Below, one piece after another: positions 1 to 8,227 of a stretch of DNA of 25,000 bases (the first letter of the stretch is position 1; every line of letters starts with the position of its first letter). Source of the DNA: Prorocentrum cordatum (lineage: Eukaryota; Sar; Dinophyceae; Prorocentrales; Prorocentraceae); contig CAUYUJ010020281.1 in assembly GCA_963575745.1 (NCBI GenBank), positions 1,378,869-1,403,868 of the forward strand, given 5' to 3'. The position numbers and the translations under genes were made by a program. The notes below the pieces were generated by a model. That model searched no databases. It was not told where the DNA came from and worked only from the letters and a program-made list of their open reading frames with translations.

Positions 1-234
1 TCCGTGCCCGTCGCTCTATGTTCCTCATTCGTATGTTCATGTTCAATATACTCCACCCCATCCTCCCGCTCTGCCCCCCGCCTCCCCGTCCACACTCTTC
101 TGGACGACCACACGTGAGAACAGACAATCGCACCAACCAATGAACCATGTGCGACTTCAACTAGGCGCCTTTGGTCTTGCAAAAGCAAGTCCACTCAGTT
201 CTGAGTAAGCCAGAGACATGTAAAGCGATCAGTT
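1..234. other. Unassigned single-copy sequence
   Basis: No repeat, exon-like frame or RNA gene was recognised here. The stretch leads into the 10-bp satellite and may already contain strongly diverged copies near its right end. Confidence 0.4.
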
Positions 235-585
235 GCTCTCCATTTCTTGGCATTGAGTGCCTTGTTTGGCGTTGCTTGGCATTGCTTGGCGTGCGTGGCA
301 TTGTTATGCATTGCTTGGCATTGCTTGGCATTGCATTGTATTGCTTGGCGTTGCTCGGCATTGATTTGCATAGCTTCGCATGTATTAGCGTTGCTTGCCA
401 TTGCCGTTCCATTGTTTGGCATTGCGTGTAGTCGTTGCCTGGCAGAGCCCTATATGCATTTGCACTGATGGACGTTTAATAATTTGTCATTGTTTGTCGT
501 TGTTTGGCGCTGCTTTGCTTTGCTTGGCGTTCTTTAATATTTCCGGGCATCGATTAGCATTGCTTTGCATTGTTTGGCGAGCAAC
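235..585. repeat. Degenerate 10-bp satellite (TTGGCATTGC)
   Basis: Variants of TTGGCATTGC are chained head to tail for about 350 bases, well preserved at 270-360 and more diverged towards both ends, where steps become irregular. The unit carries no stop in several frames, so overlapping open frames arise on both strands: Ala/Lys/Gln/Asn-rich on minus and Leu/Cys/Ile-rich on plus. I read these frames as by-products of the repeat, not genes. Confidence 0.85.
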
Positions 586-814
586 GCCAAGAACCCTGAG
601 GAACCCCAGACAACGCTGGGGGCCAAGGGACCCCGAGGAACATTGGGCGATGCAGAAAGCCGCGCCTCGCACAGGGCCCCGCACCCACCAGTTCTCTTCA
701 CAAGCAGATCCGAGCCCCTCGGGCAAATCCAAACTGGAGAAATCAGCATGGACAACCTCTTGCAAAAATGAACGGCCGCAATAGCAACAACACCAACAAC
801 GGCAAGCATATTGA
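586..814. other. Unassigned sequence
   Basis: Mostly single-copy sequence with a short CCCGAGGAAC/CCTGAGGAAC direct duplication near 595-640 and a small AAC/CAA run near 782-800. No convincing exon was seen on either strand. Confidence 0.4.
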
Positions 815-962
815 AGCTGTTCGCTCTTATCTGCTCGCGTGCCATTCAACACGTATATCGCAAACCATCGACACCCGCCCTCTTCGTTTTAGATCGTACC
901 CCCTTGGGTGTGTATCTTACCTACCACGTACAGTCTATGCAGCACCTACGGCATGGAAAGAG
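815..962 (+). repeat. Dispersed repeat A, copy 1
   Basis: This about 148-base block recurs, diverged, at 2684-2830 in the same orientation. Shared landmarks in order are CTCGCGTGCCA, ACACGTATA, ACCCGCC, TCTTCGT, CTTGGG, GTATCTT and a GCAGC-AAAG end. No terminal inverted repeat or target-site duplication is evident, so the element class is unknown. Confidence 0.8.
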
Positions 963-1069
963 AGGGCGGATGGAAGAAAGGGGCAATGGGGGAGGGAGGA
1001 GGATGGAGAACGCGAGGGAGTAGCAGGAGAACGGGGCTAGAAACAGACAACACGTGGCAGAACAAGACG
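963..1069 (+). repeat. Purine-rich tract
   Basis: A GA/GGA-rich stretch between repeat A copy 1 and repeat B copy 1. A similar purine-rich stretch precedes repeat B copy 2 at about 3900-4015, so it may be an outer part of repeat B. Confidence 0.6.
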
Positions 1070-1392
1070 GGCAGATCGGGCGGGTAGACGCTAACAGGCG
1101 GGTCGGGAAGGCGAGCCCCGGCGGCCAGGTCGAGCAGTTGGGTTGCTGAAACATGTTCTGCATATATCGCTAGGAAATCTCGAACGATAGCGAGATTCCC
1201 AAGTAAATCATGAGATAATCTTAAGCGAGAGCGTCATTCCTGAGTGTCGAGGGCACGGCGTCCGAATACATTGCGAGGACGTCCCGCGCGACAGCGCGAT
1301 GTCTGCATACATTGCAAGAACGTCCCGCGCGAGAGCGCGATTTGGGAATACATTGTGAGGAAGTATCAAGCGGGAGCCGTTGTTGTTGTTCT
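1070..1392 (+). repeat. Dispersed repeat B, copy 1, with internal subrepeats
   Basis: The block recurs at 4031-4345 in the same orientation with many substitutions. It starts with a GCAGAT..GTAGACG..GGCGGGTCGG section shared by both copies. It continues with about five degenerate subunits of roughly 41-50 bases (about 1160-1375), each with a CATTG.GAGGA-like start and an AGCGCGAT end. Several subunits hold a small hairpin of the form CGCGC-GACA/GAGA-GCGCG. The right end runs into a TTG microsatellite at 1379-1412. Confidence 0.8.
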
Positions 1393-1683
1393 TGTTGTTG
1401 TTGGCGCTGTAGCTGTAAGCCGGGACCAAAAACACAACTCTGACACACAAGACCTTCCCTGATAGAAGACAGGGTGCGGGCCCCGGGAAGGGCATTTCAA
1501 TTGAAAACCACAGCGTGCACCAGAAAGGAGGATCAGCAATAATCACGCTTCAACACCAAAGACAACAACACCACAACCACCACCACCACCACCACCAACA
1601 ACAACAATAACAACAACATTCATTTAAGACTGGGGACACTCCGTTCTCACCAGTGCCAAGATTTTCATAGGAGGCGGGCAATA
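1393..1683. other. Unassigned sequence with an ACC/AAC microsatellite
   Basis: CAC/CCA triplets pass into CAA triplets at about 1560-1618. The rest is apparently single copy, with no supported gene. Confidence 0.6.
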
Positions 1684-1700
1684 CCCCCACTTTGTGGGGG
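1684..1700. other. Perfect small hairpin
   Basis: CCCCCAC and GTGGGGG form 7-bp arms around a TTT loop. No T-rich tail or neighbouring gene ties it to termination, so its role is unknown. Confidence 0.6.
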
Positions 1701-2097
1701 GGCCGGTTCAAGCTCTACCAAGTTTCCAAACGACTCTTCGCCACCACCCACACCCAGCTTCCCGCCCTATGACGTTCGGACACTTCACTTCGTGGCCTGC
1801 GGACGACCTTGGCTACTACACTGGCGCATGGTTACAATGACTTCTTGTGGTAACATCTTGTGGAAACTAGCTTAGTATACGACTTATACCCCTGTTCCAA
1901 CAATGGGCACGTGTACCGTTTTCCGACGTTTTAACGTTTCTGTACCACACAAGCCAAGACCCTTATTTTGACTGGTATCACGTGCGTGGCGCCAGCATAC
2001 CACAGGACTTGTTTCCGTTGTTGTGAGACGATATATGCCGTGCAGGTGTTTTTCGAGGACCTACGGTGCGATTCGTGTGATTGTATGATGCGCGGTG
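1701..2097. other. Unassigned single-copy sequence
   Basis: Moderate-GC sequence without recognised repeats. Short open frames exist on both strands, but none has codon bias or splice-like edges strong enough to call. Confidence 0.4.
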
Positions 2098-2170
2098 CTA
2101 AAATTCTTAAGAACCCAATGGTTTTTGGAGATTTCGGCGTGCGCGCGCGAAGAAAAAACGAATGTGTCCC
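2098..2170 (-). repeat. GCGCGC/CCATTGG repeat, copy 1
   Basis: On the minus strand this stretch carries a GCGCGCGC run, then CGAAATC, then a CAAAAACCATTGG segment. The same order recurs at 2318-2430. Both copies lie in one minus-strand frame and give similar peptides (ISKNHW here, TSKNQW there). They may be old coding repeats or a small dispersed repeat. Confidence 0.55.
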
Positions 2171-2317
2171 GCATGGTATTATTTGACAGGGATGATGGCC
2201 CTGGCAGGTGCGCAACCGTTGTCGCAGAAGTTCGAAAAAGTTGCTCGCAAAAGCCCGTTTGACAGAAATGTTTAAAAAGTGTTGGGTTTCCTACGAATCC
2301 GCAAGAGCGCGCGGGAT

Positions 2318-2430
2318 GAGATTTTGACATTTTTTTGTTGAAAAACCATTGGTTTTTTGATGTTTTTATGTTAAAATCGCTCCGAACACTAAGCTTTTGG
2401 AAGGATTTCGTCTTGCGCGCGCGAATGTCC
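2318..2430 (-). repeat. GCGCGC/CCATTGG repeat, copy 2
   Basis: Diverged second copy of the 2098-2170 block in the same orientation. It holds an odd palindrome at 2342-2358 (AAAAACCA-T-TGGTTTTT) and an alternating GCGCGCGC run near 2415 that could favour left-handed DNA. The surrounding sequence is unusually AT-rich for the window. Confidence 0.55.
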
Positions 2431-2683
2431 ACTTTACCTTATTTTTTGCAAGGGATTCTTGAAATTTGATTATATTAGAACAAGAAATGTCATTTTATAG
2501 TGTTTTTTGCAAGGGAAAACGGATTACAACAAAACAACCGGATCTGGATCACATCGTTTTACCTGAGGCTTCCTCACGAAAATGATGAAAATGTAGCTGC
2601 GGCCTAGGCGGCGCAGGGGGGGCGCGCACCAGGGGGCCCAACAATAATTATTCTTTAGAATAAATAATGTTCAATCATATGAA
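2431..2683. other. AT-rich unassigned sequence
   Basis: The 14-base string TTTTTTGCAAGGGA occurs twice, near 2442 and 2502. A TTATTCT-TT-AGAATAA hairpin lies near 2648. No coding evidence was seen. Confidence 0.5.
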
Positions 2684-2830
2684 AACGGTTCACTCGTATA
2701 CGCTCGCGTGCCACTCCACACGTATACCCCGAATTCTGGGTACCCGCCTTCTTCGTCAGTGATCGCACCCACTTGGGGGCGTATCTTCCTTACATGCTAC
2801 GCGTATTCGGCGCAGCCCCTTTGAAAAGGG
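2684..2830 (+). repeat. Dispersed repeat A, copy 2
   Basis: Homologous to 815-962 over its whole length. Unlike copy 1 it is not followed by the purine tract and repeat B, so repeats A and B are separate units that happen to adjoin in copy 1. Confidence 0.8.
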
Positions 2831-2972
2831 AAATCAAGGACGTAACTCTTGATGCAAGGGACGAAGGGGAGGGCCCCTGAGCAATTTCTTAGGGTGGAAA
2901 GCTGAGGGTGAAATCCACATGGACTTTTGCAAATCGTAAACCAATCCGTCTTGTGGGTGGGGAACATTCCGG

Positions 2973-3267
2973 GTGAAGCTTATGTTGGGTAACGGCCTGT
3001 GTATCTGCAGCGCCCGGTTTCGCTGCGACGTCACGATTGCGCCCGCGCGCGGACAGGCACTGTTGATGGCTCGCACCTGGCGGTTTTACAATCAAGGTTT
3101 CGCCGCCCCGCCGATGTCACCCGCGGGTTGTTCGTGCCTCGACGGATCCACGCTCGGCGTATCTGCGAATGGCAGGCCGGCGCAAACTCTCTTGACATGT
3201 TCAAACATGCGTTTCCCTCTGTTGCTGGCGCCCCGTCTCTGCCTGGGTGGGCGGTTTGCTATTGGTT
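2973..3267 (+). other. Weak candidate coding stretch
   Basis: An open plus-strand frame with mainly G/C third positions starts near ATG 2973 and runs on into the TGG repeat downstream. The part before the repeat is Cys/Arg-rich with no recognised domain. An open minus-strand frame overlaps it. In GC-rich DNA this is weak evidence, and the stretch may be noncoding. Confidence 0.15.
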
Positions 3268-3352
3268 GGTTAGCTCGCTGGTTTTTTGGCTGGAGGATTG
3301 GCTATTGGGCTGGATGGTTGGATGGATGGCTGGCGGGGTGGCTGGCTGACTC
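3268..3352 (+). repeat. TGG(C/A)-rich tandem repeat
   Basis: A short microsatellite-like stretch built from GGCTGG, GGATGG and GGTTGG steps. It encodes a Trp/Gly/Leu-rich frame with no meaning as a protein. Confidence 0.75.
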
Positions 3353-3362
3353 TCTGGGCCCC

Positions 3363-3480
3363 CGAGCACGCGACTGGAACCAGACAGGTGAACGGGCACG
3401 CGACTGGCGCGCGGCAAGCGTGCGAGCAGTGGCACCAGATGGGTGAACGAGCACGCGACTGGCGCCCGACAGGTCAATCC
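3363..3480 (+). repeat. 30-bp tandem repeat, four units
   Basis: Four head-to-tail units begin near 3363, 3393, 3422 and 3448. Each is built on a CGAGCACGCGACTGG start and a CCAGACAGGTGAA-like end. The third unit is about 5 bases short. Confidence 0.8.
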
Positions 3481-3483
3481 AGA

Positions 3484-3677
3484 GCTCTAGAATCGCATTT
3501 TTGCGTTATAGCAATCACTTCGTCGTTCTAGAACTGTTTTGGCCGTTCTGGACCTTGCTTTGGTTACGTTTTATACTCTATACAATTCTAGAAATTGGTT
3601 TTGCGTTCTAGAACTATTTCCGTTGCTCTAGAAATCCCTTTGCAGTTCTAGAATCTCGTTTTGCGTTTTAGAATTCG
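3484..3677 (+). repeat. TTCTAGAA minisatellite
   Basis: About eight degenerate units of roughly 20-28 bases, each containing the TTCTAGAA palindrome or a one-base variant, usually followed by a TTTTGCGTT-like spacer. The palindrome is the best kept part of the unit. Confidence 0.8.
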
Positions 3678-4030
3678 GCAGTATTTCTACAGCCGCGTCC
3701 GACCGTTTTGGCGGGAAACGCGTGAAATGAAAACGGCGGGGGTCGGGATTCGGGGGTCCATCGCGGGGCGGCAGGGGGTGGCCCCGAGTGGGGCCCCGAG
3801 CGGGCCACGGAGGAAAGCATACGCACGTTTGCGGAGCCATCGTGCTCCAGCTTGGCGGCATGGGGGACAGGGGCCTGAGACAGAGGGCGACTCTAATCGA
3901 GGCGCCGGAGGCGCAGGAGAAGGCAGAGGCAACGATGGGGGTGGAGGCGGATGTGGGGGAGCAGGAGGCGGAAAAGGAAAGGGCGGGGGGAGAGGGGGAG
4001 GGAAGTTCACGGGGTGGCGCCAAGGCAAGT
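3678..4030 (+). other. GC-rich then purine-rich intergenic sequence
   Basis: GC-rich sequence passes into a GGA/GGC purine tract at about 3900-4015. The long overlapping frames here are Gly-rich on plus and Pro/Ser-rich on minus, as expected from the composition. No exon is called. Confidence 0.5.
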
Positions 4031-4345
4031 CGGGCAGATAGACCGTAACGGGCGGGTCGGAAATGCGGGCCCAGGCGGCCATGTCGAGCACGCGGGTTGC
4101 TGAAGCGCGCATTCAGCAAATCGTGAAAAAGTCTAGAGCGATAGCGCGCTTCCCATATAAATCGCGTGATGAGCTAAAGCGAGAGCGTAATTCCTGAGTG
4201 TCGAAGGCGCGGCGTCGGAATAAATTGCGAGGGCGTCCCACGCGACAGCGCGATGTCTGCATACATTGTGAGAAAGCTCTGCGCGGGAGCGCGATTCTGG
4301 AATAAATCGTGGGGGAAGTAGAAGGCGGGAACTGTTGTTAAATCA
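4031..4345 (+). repeat. Dispersed repeat B, copy 2
   Basis: Homologous to 1070-1392 in the same orientation, with the same GCAGAT..GACCG..GGCGGGTCGG start, the GGTTGCTGAA junction, and the series of roughly 41-50 base subunits ending in AGCGCGAT. It ends at GTTGTTAAAT, where copy 1 runs into the TTG microsatellite. Confidence 0.8.
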
Positions 4346-4398
4346 TAATGAAGGAACAAGTATTACTGTTGGTCCCCCTGGAGGCGCCCTGGCACTCT

Positions 4399-5015
4399 CG
4401 CCTCGGTGCTGGCTGCATGTTCTCTGAAACCGAGGCTCGCGCTCAAAGGTGACGGGGATACGCCGAACACGGCCCCAAGCAACAACAACGCTCCCGCTCG
4501 ATGGTTCCTCCTTTTCTAATCGGGACCGGCTCTCGCTCGCCGCAGAAAACTGGCGCTCCGCTCGCTACTTCACTGCGTACTATTCAAGCCCTACGCTCCC
4601 TTCTCGGCGCCGCAAGAGGCCCCCCGTGCAAACAACGACGCTTCCTCTGCTTGTGCTCAAGACTCCCAGTGGCCCTTAACTATCTGAGAATGATGATTCG
4701 CCTCGGCGCTGGTCGCATGTCCTCCGAAACCGAAACTCATGCTCATGCGTTTCGGGGATACGCCGAACACAGTCCCAAACAACAACAACGTGCCTGGTCG
4801 ATATCTCTTCTTTTTCTACTCGGGACGGGAACTCTTGCTCGCCGCCGAAGGCCGCCTTTTCCCACACCTTCTTACAAAAATGGCGCTTCCGGTCGATATA
4901 TTCCGGTTTGTAACTCAGGACCAGCGCTCCCTTCTCGGCGCCGCAGACGGCCTCCCTGCAAACAACGACGCTCCCGCTCGATACTTCCTCCGCTCAAGAC
5001 TCCCAGAGATCCTGG
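4399..5015 (+). repeat. Tandem duplication, two units of about 300 bp
   Basis: Unit 1 starts near 4399 and unit 2 near 4699, exactly 300 bases on at the left edge and 330 bases apart near the right end because of internal indels. Shared landmarks are CGCCTCGG.GCTGG, GGGGATACGCCGAACAC, CTCCCTTCTCGGCGCCGCA, CAAACAACGACGCT and CTCAAGACTCCCAG. Inside the units, CAACAACAACGCTCCCGCTCGAT and CAACGACGCTCCCGCTCGAT look like a further internal repeat. A plus-strand frame stays open through both units but shows no domain. Confidence 0.85.
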
Positions 5016-5137
5016 GGCTTGCATAGCGATTTCATGCCGATCCTCAAGAACGCAGCCTGCACTGGCGGCCTCCGGTCTGCGCTGGTGCATCCCTGGCGCG
5101 TTCCGCGTTCCAGGAGCGGCCCGAAAACCCGCGGCGG

Positions 5138-5867
5138 CGTCGTCGTCGTCGTCGTCGTCCCCCTCCTCCTCCTCCTCCTCCTCCTCCTCCTCCTCCTCCT
5201 CCTCCTCCGCCTCCTCCTCCTCCTCCTCCTCCTCCTCCTCCCCTCTCCTCCTCCTCCTCCTCCTCCTCTCCTCCTCCTCCTCCTCCCTCCTCTCCTCCTC
5301 CTCCTCCTCCTGTCTCCATCCTCCTCACCCTCCTCCTCCCTCCTCCTCCTCCTCCTCCTCCTCCTCCTCCCTCCTCTCCTCCTCCTCCTCCTCCTCCTCC
5401 CCTCATGTTACTCCCTTCCCACCTTCTTTTCCTCCTCCTCCTCCTCCTCCTCCTCCTCATCCCTCCTCCTCCTCCTCCTCCTCCTCCTCCTTTTCCTCGT
5501 CCTCCTCCTCCCGCCTCCTCCTTCTTATCCTCCTCCTCCTCCTCCTCCTCCTCCTCCTCTTCCTCCTCCTCCTCCTCACTCGTCGTCCCTGCTCGTCCTC
5601 CTCCTCTCCTCCTCCTCCTCGTCCTCGTCTTCGTCCTGGTCCCCCCTCCTCCTCCTCCTCCTCCTCCTCCTCCTCTTCTCCTCCTCCTCCTCCTTCTCCT
5701 CCTCTCCCTCCTTTCCCTCCTCCTCCTATTCCTCCTTCTCCTCCTCCTCCTCCTCTTCCTCCTCCTCTTTCTCTTCCTCGTCCTCCTCCTCCTCCTCGTC
5801 CTCCTCCTCCTCCACCTCTACCTCCTCCTGCTATTCCTCCTCCTTTTCCCCGTCCTCCTGCAGGTGA
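5138..5867 (+). repeat. GTC run followed by a giant CCT/CTC tract
   Basis: A GTC microsatellite (5138-5159) passes directly into about 700 bases of nearly uninterrupted CCT/CTC triplets, with a few short breaks such as the one near 5401-5425. The strand is almost pure pyrimidine. All long poly-Ser, poly-Pro, poly-Leu and minus-strand poly-Glu/Gly frames come from this composition. Such mirror-symmetric tracts can form triplex DNA. If the minus-strand exon calls on either side are right, it would lie in an intron or an intergenic gap. Confidence 0.95.
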
Positions 5868-5871
5868 GAGC

Positions 5872-5971
5872 GCAGTCTGTGGCGGACACGCGACCCCACA
5901 GTCGCCGAACGAGACCTGGACGACCCAGTAGCCCACTGCGACGATGTGCCCCGGCAGCTTCAGCGCGCCGG
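5872..5971 (-). CDS. Candidate internal exon, unknown protein
   Basis: About 100 bases of unique sequence sit between two CCT tracts and read open on the minus strand, with G or C at most third positions. The peptide runs from near LKLPGHIVAVGYWVVQ to a Cys-containing end (GDCGVACPP). A possible acceptor AG lies at 5973-5972, just after an in-frame TGA. The donor is unclear: several GT dinucleotides fall inside the frame. The plus-strand frame has poorer codon bias, although the CCT tract plus CAG on that strand would make a textbook acceptor. The family is not recognised. It may belong to the same minus-strand gene as 6872-7033. Confidence 0.35.
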
Positions 5972-6017
5972 CTCACCCAGCCAGAGAAGCAGCCAGGGCG
6001 GCCCGGTTGCGCAGCCT

Positions 6018-6290
6018 CCTCTTCCTCCTCCTCCTCCTCCTCCTCCTCTTCCTCCTCCTCCGTTTCCTCGTCCTCCTCCCTCCTCCTTCCTCCTCCTCCT
6101 CCTCCTCCTCCTCCTCCTCCTCTTCTTCCTCCCCTGATCCTCCTCCTCCTCCTCCTCCTCATCCCTCCTCCTCCTCCTCCTCCTCCTCCTCCTCCTCCTC
6201 CTCCTCCTCCTCACTTGTCGTCCCTCCTCCTCTGTGATCCTCCGCCTCCTCCTCCTCGTCCTCGTCCTCCTGTTTTCTCCTCTCGTTCGT
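6018..6290 (+). repeat. Second CCT/CTC tract
   Basis: Pyrimidine-rich triplet tract like 5160-5867, with one CTGATC break near 6136 and more interruptions towards 6290. Open frames through it are compositional. Confidence 0.95.
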
Positions 6291-6871
6291 TCCCGCAGGC
6301 CGAGGAGCGGTTCCGATCCAAGCCTTTCCCAAAAATGTCCGGAAGCCTTCTTTCAAGATGCCCCGACATTCTCCAGTTGAGTTTCATCGCGTCTCCCAAT
6401 GGTCTTCGTGTTTCCCACAAGGGTTTCCAGAGGCTGTCCACGGGGTCCTGGGGCTCTCTCAGAGGCCCTTCCCACAGGTTCTGGGTTTCTCGGGCGTGGT
6501 GAACACCCAGAGGCAAGGTATGGACGGGGCCATTGCGAAGGCGATGTGCCATCCAGGGTGGGGATGTCGAAGTGCCTAGGAAAAGGTGTTGTCAAGACCT
6601 CCACAGCCGGGATAGAATATCAGACCCCTGCGCAAGACAAAAAAAAACATGAGGGGGAGCGATCATGACGTATGCAGGCTGCAGATCGAATCCTAGGGCA
6701 TTCGGGAAACATGAATGTAGTTGTTGCTGCTGCTGTTGTTGCTGTACACCAGAGAGCCACAACACAATCTCAGGAGGAATATTCTCCGTTGTAGAATCAG
6801 GCGCGAATCCCTGGAGGAACACTTCACTCGAAACACACATTGTGCAACGGGCGAAGGGGAACAACATTTAC
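6291..6871. other. Unassigned sequence, possibly intron
   Basis: Mostly single-copy sequence. A minus-strand frame at about 6290-6552 gives an ordinary-looking mixed peptide, but its third-position bias is modest and no clear splice edges were found. A CTG/TTG run lies near 6720-6745 and an A8 run near 6639. If the exon at 6872-7033 is real, this would be the intron downstream of it. Confidence 0.35.
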
Positions 6872-7033
6872 CATTCTTTGGACATGCAAATTCCACCACA
6901 AGCCGGGCTCCTGCGGAGGGTTCCCGATCCGCACCCGGCCCAAGTACGTGACCCTGAAGGCGATGGCGCTCGTGGAGCTCGAGGTGAACACGGGGCTCTT
7001 CTCCTGCCACAGCTTCACGACGTGCACGCCGGC
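6872..7033 (-). CDS. Internal exon, unknown protein (54 codons)
   Basis: On the minus strand 54 codons are open, and nearly every third base is G or C from 7033 down to about 6900. That is far stronger than GC content alone would give, because the other frames lack the pattern. The peptide starts AGVHVVKLWQEK, continues with a Ser/Thr-rich patch (FTSSSTSAIAF) and GRVRIGNPP, and ends near WWNLHVQRM. It is flanked by an acceptor AG at 7035-7034 and a donor GTAAAT at 6871-6866. With these edges the exon is a whole number of codons. Alternating hydrophobic residues suggest beta structure, but no family is recognised. A plus-strand frame also reads open here with weaker bias. Confidence 0.5.
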
Positions 7034-7094
7034 CTCTCGAGGAGCGGGGGGATCTCGAGCAGGCGGGGCAGGACAGGCTGAGAGGGGGAGGTCA

Positions 7095-7319
7095 TCAACC
7101 TTCGACTTCTCGTCGTCGTGGCTCCTCCTCCTCCCTCCTCCTTCTCCTCCGCCTCTCTCTCGAAGGAGGAGTCCCCGTTGAGACAACAGCGGCTGTCTCT
7201 GGCGTGTTTCGTTCTATGTTGGCCGCCTGGGAACTTCTGGTCGGCATGGCCGGATCCGCATCGAAAAGCGGCCAGGACGGACCCAGGGATGGGTTTGGGA
7301 ACCGATCTCGAGCGGACAT
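7095..7319 (-). CDS. Possible exon with a segment resembling 8228-8383
   Basis: An open minus-strand frame contains DADPAMPTRSSQ followed by an ETAAV segment, near 7270-7190. It resembles the start of the exon at 8228-8383 (DEADPAIATRAS), and the match is also visible in DNA around GCGGATCC.GCCAT. Downstream the frame becomes Arg/Glu-rich from a GGA tract (about 7100-7160) and is probably not coding there. Another minus frame over 7326-7210 also reads well, so the frame choice is uncertain. This may be a decayed duplicate rather than a working exon. Confidence 0.25.
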   Translation of the reverse strand: MSARDRFPNPSLGPSWPLFDADPAMPTRSSQAANIERNTPETAAVVSTGTPPSRERRRRRRREEEEPRRREVEG

Positions 7320-7420
7320 GGAACATGGGCCGGGCGTGTGGGCCGCCGATGTATCGACTGGCCCTCCTCCGATGCTCCTCCTCGTCCTCCCGGTTCGTCT
7401 TCTCGTCCAGCTCTTCCTCT

Positions 7421-7568
7421 AGGGGGGCGCATGCGAACCCTACCCCTACCCCCCACGACTGAAGGGGAGGGTGGGGTTCACTTTGCTCGAGAGCTCCCGA
7501 ACGAAGTGAACCCCACCCTCCCCCTCAGAAATCGTGGGGGGTCGGGGTAGGGTTCGCATGTGGCCCCC
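7421..7568. mobile_element. Foldback element with about 62-bp arms
   Basis: The left arm (7421-7482) and right arm (7504-7568) are near-perfect reverse complements around a 21-base spacer. Arms begin AGGGGG and contain ATGCGAACCCTACCCC, CCCCCACGA and GAGGGTGGGGTTCACTT. Differences are a few substitutions and a small indel near the ACTGA/GATTTCTGA segment. No coding capacity is present. No target-site duplication was found, so insertion as a MITE is inferred from shape alone. Confidence 0.8.
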
Positions 7569-7590
7569 TGTCTTCATCATCCCTGGCTGC

Positions 7591-7611
7591 AGCTCCTCCT
7601 CGGGAGGAGCT
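7591..7611. other. Perfect hairpin
   Basis: AGCTCCTCC and GGAGGAGCT form 9-bp arms around TCG, 22 bases after the foldback element. Its role is unknown. Confidence 0.6.
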
Positions 7612-7849
7612 GGGCTGGAACGGCTCGGAGCGCCCTGGTCGTGCCAAGGCCGTGCCACACCCAACGACGCAGGCGCACCCTGGGCCAGGCACCGAGGCCT
7701 CTGCCCTGACAGGCGTCCGCGCAGGGGAGTTGGGCAGGAGGGGCGGGAAGTTTCTGTGCATCTGCGGAGGCCCAGGCTTCGTAGATGCATATTCGCGCAT
7801 CTTCGCGCGTCGAGCCACCTCCGCGCAGATCTGGAGCTCTCAGGATGAA
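7612..7849 (-). other. Unassigned sequence with a short exon-like relic
   Basis: Near 7750-7775 the minus strand contains GGGCCTCCGCAGATGCACA, close to a string in the exon at 8228-8383 (GGGCCTCC.CAGATGC.CA). In the matching frame it reads ASADAQK against ASPDAHK. The match is short, and the rest of the stretch shows no consistent coding frame, so it may be a degenerate duplicate or chance. Confidence 0.25.
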
Positions 7850-8160
7850 TATGATGAAGAGGGGAAGGGGGAGGATGACGGAGCAAGAGGGGATGGGTAA
7901 GAGGAGGAGGAGGAGGAGGAGGAGGAGGAGGAGGAGGAGGAGGAGGAGGGGAGGCTTCCAGAGGCCTCTGTCGTCTTGGCAAGGGGCAGGTCGATGGGGA
8001 GGTGCTTGAGGTATCGGGAGGGCGTCGGAGGTCGGAGGTGGTGGGGCAAGAGAAAGGGAGACGGAGGGAGGATCAGGATGGGGGAGGAGGAGACATCGGA
8101 GGGAGAAGGATAATCATAATGAGATGCAAGAGAAACGTGACGATGATGGTGAAGAAGACG
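7850..8160 (+). repeat. Purine-rich tract with GGA microsatellite
   Basis: GGA/GAG triplets are dense at 7902-7950, and looser GA-rich sequence extends to about 8160. Frames through it are Arg/Gly-rich on plus and Ser-rich on minus and are not genes. Confidence 0.85.
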
Positions 8161-8227
8161 GCGAGGGAAGGAAGCCACGACAACCCACGAATGCGAAACC
8201 CGGTCGACCAATCAATGGAGCACTACC

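Noticed and set aside
161-468. Overlapping open frames on both strands (Asn/Ala/Lys/Gln-rich and Leu/Cys/Ala-rich)
   Set aside because: They are produced by the stop-free 10-bp satellite read in shifting frames.
3268-3300. Dinoflagellate spliced-leader relic (TTTTTTGGCTGG)
   Set aside because: It matches only a few bases of the leader; no full or truncated leader was found by eye elsewhere.
4501-5931. A 476-codon plus-strand frame
   Set aside because: It joins a tandem duplication to a CCT tract; most of it is poly-Ser, poly-Pro or poly-Leu with no domain.
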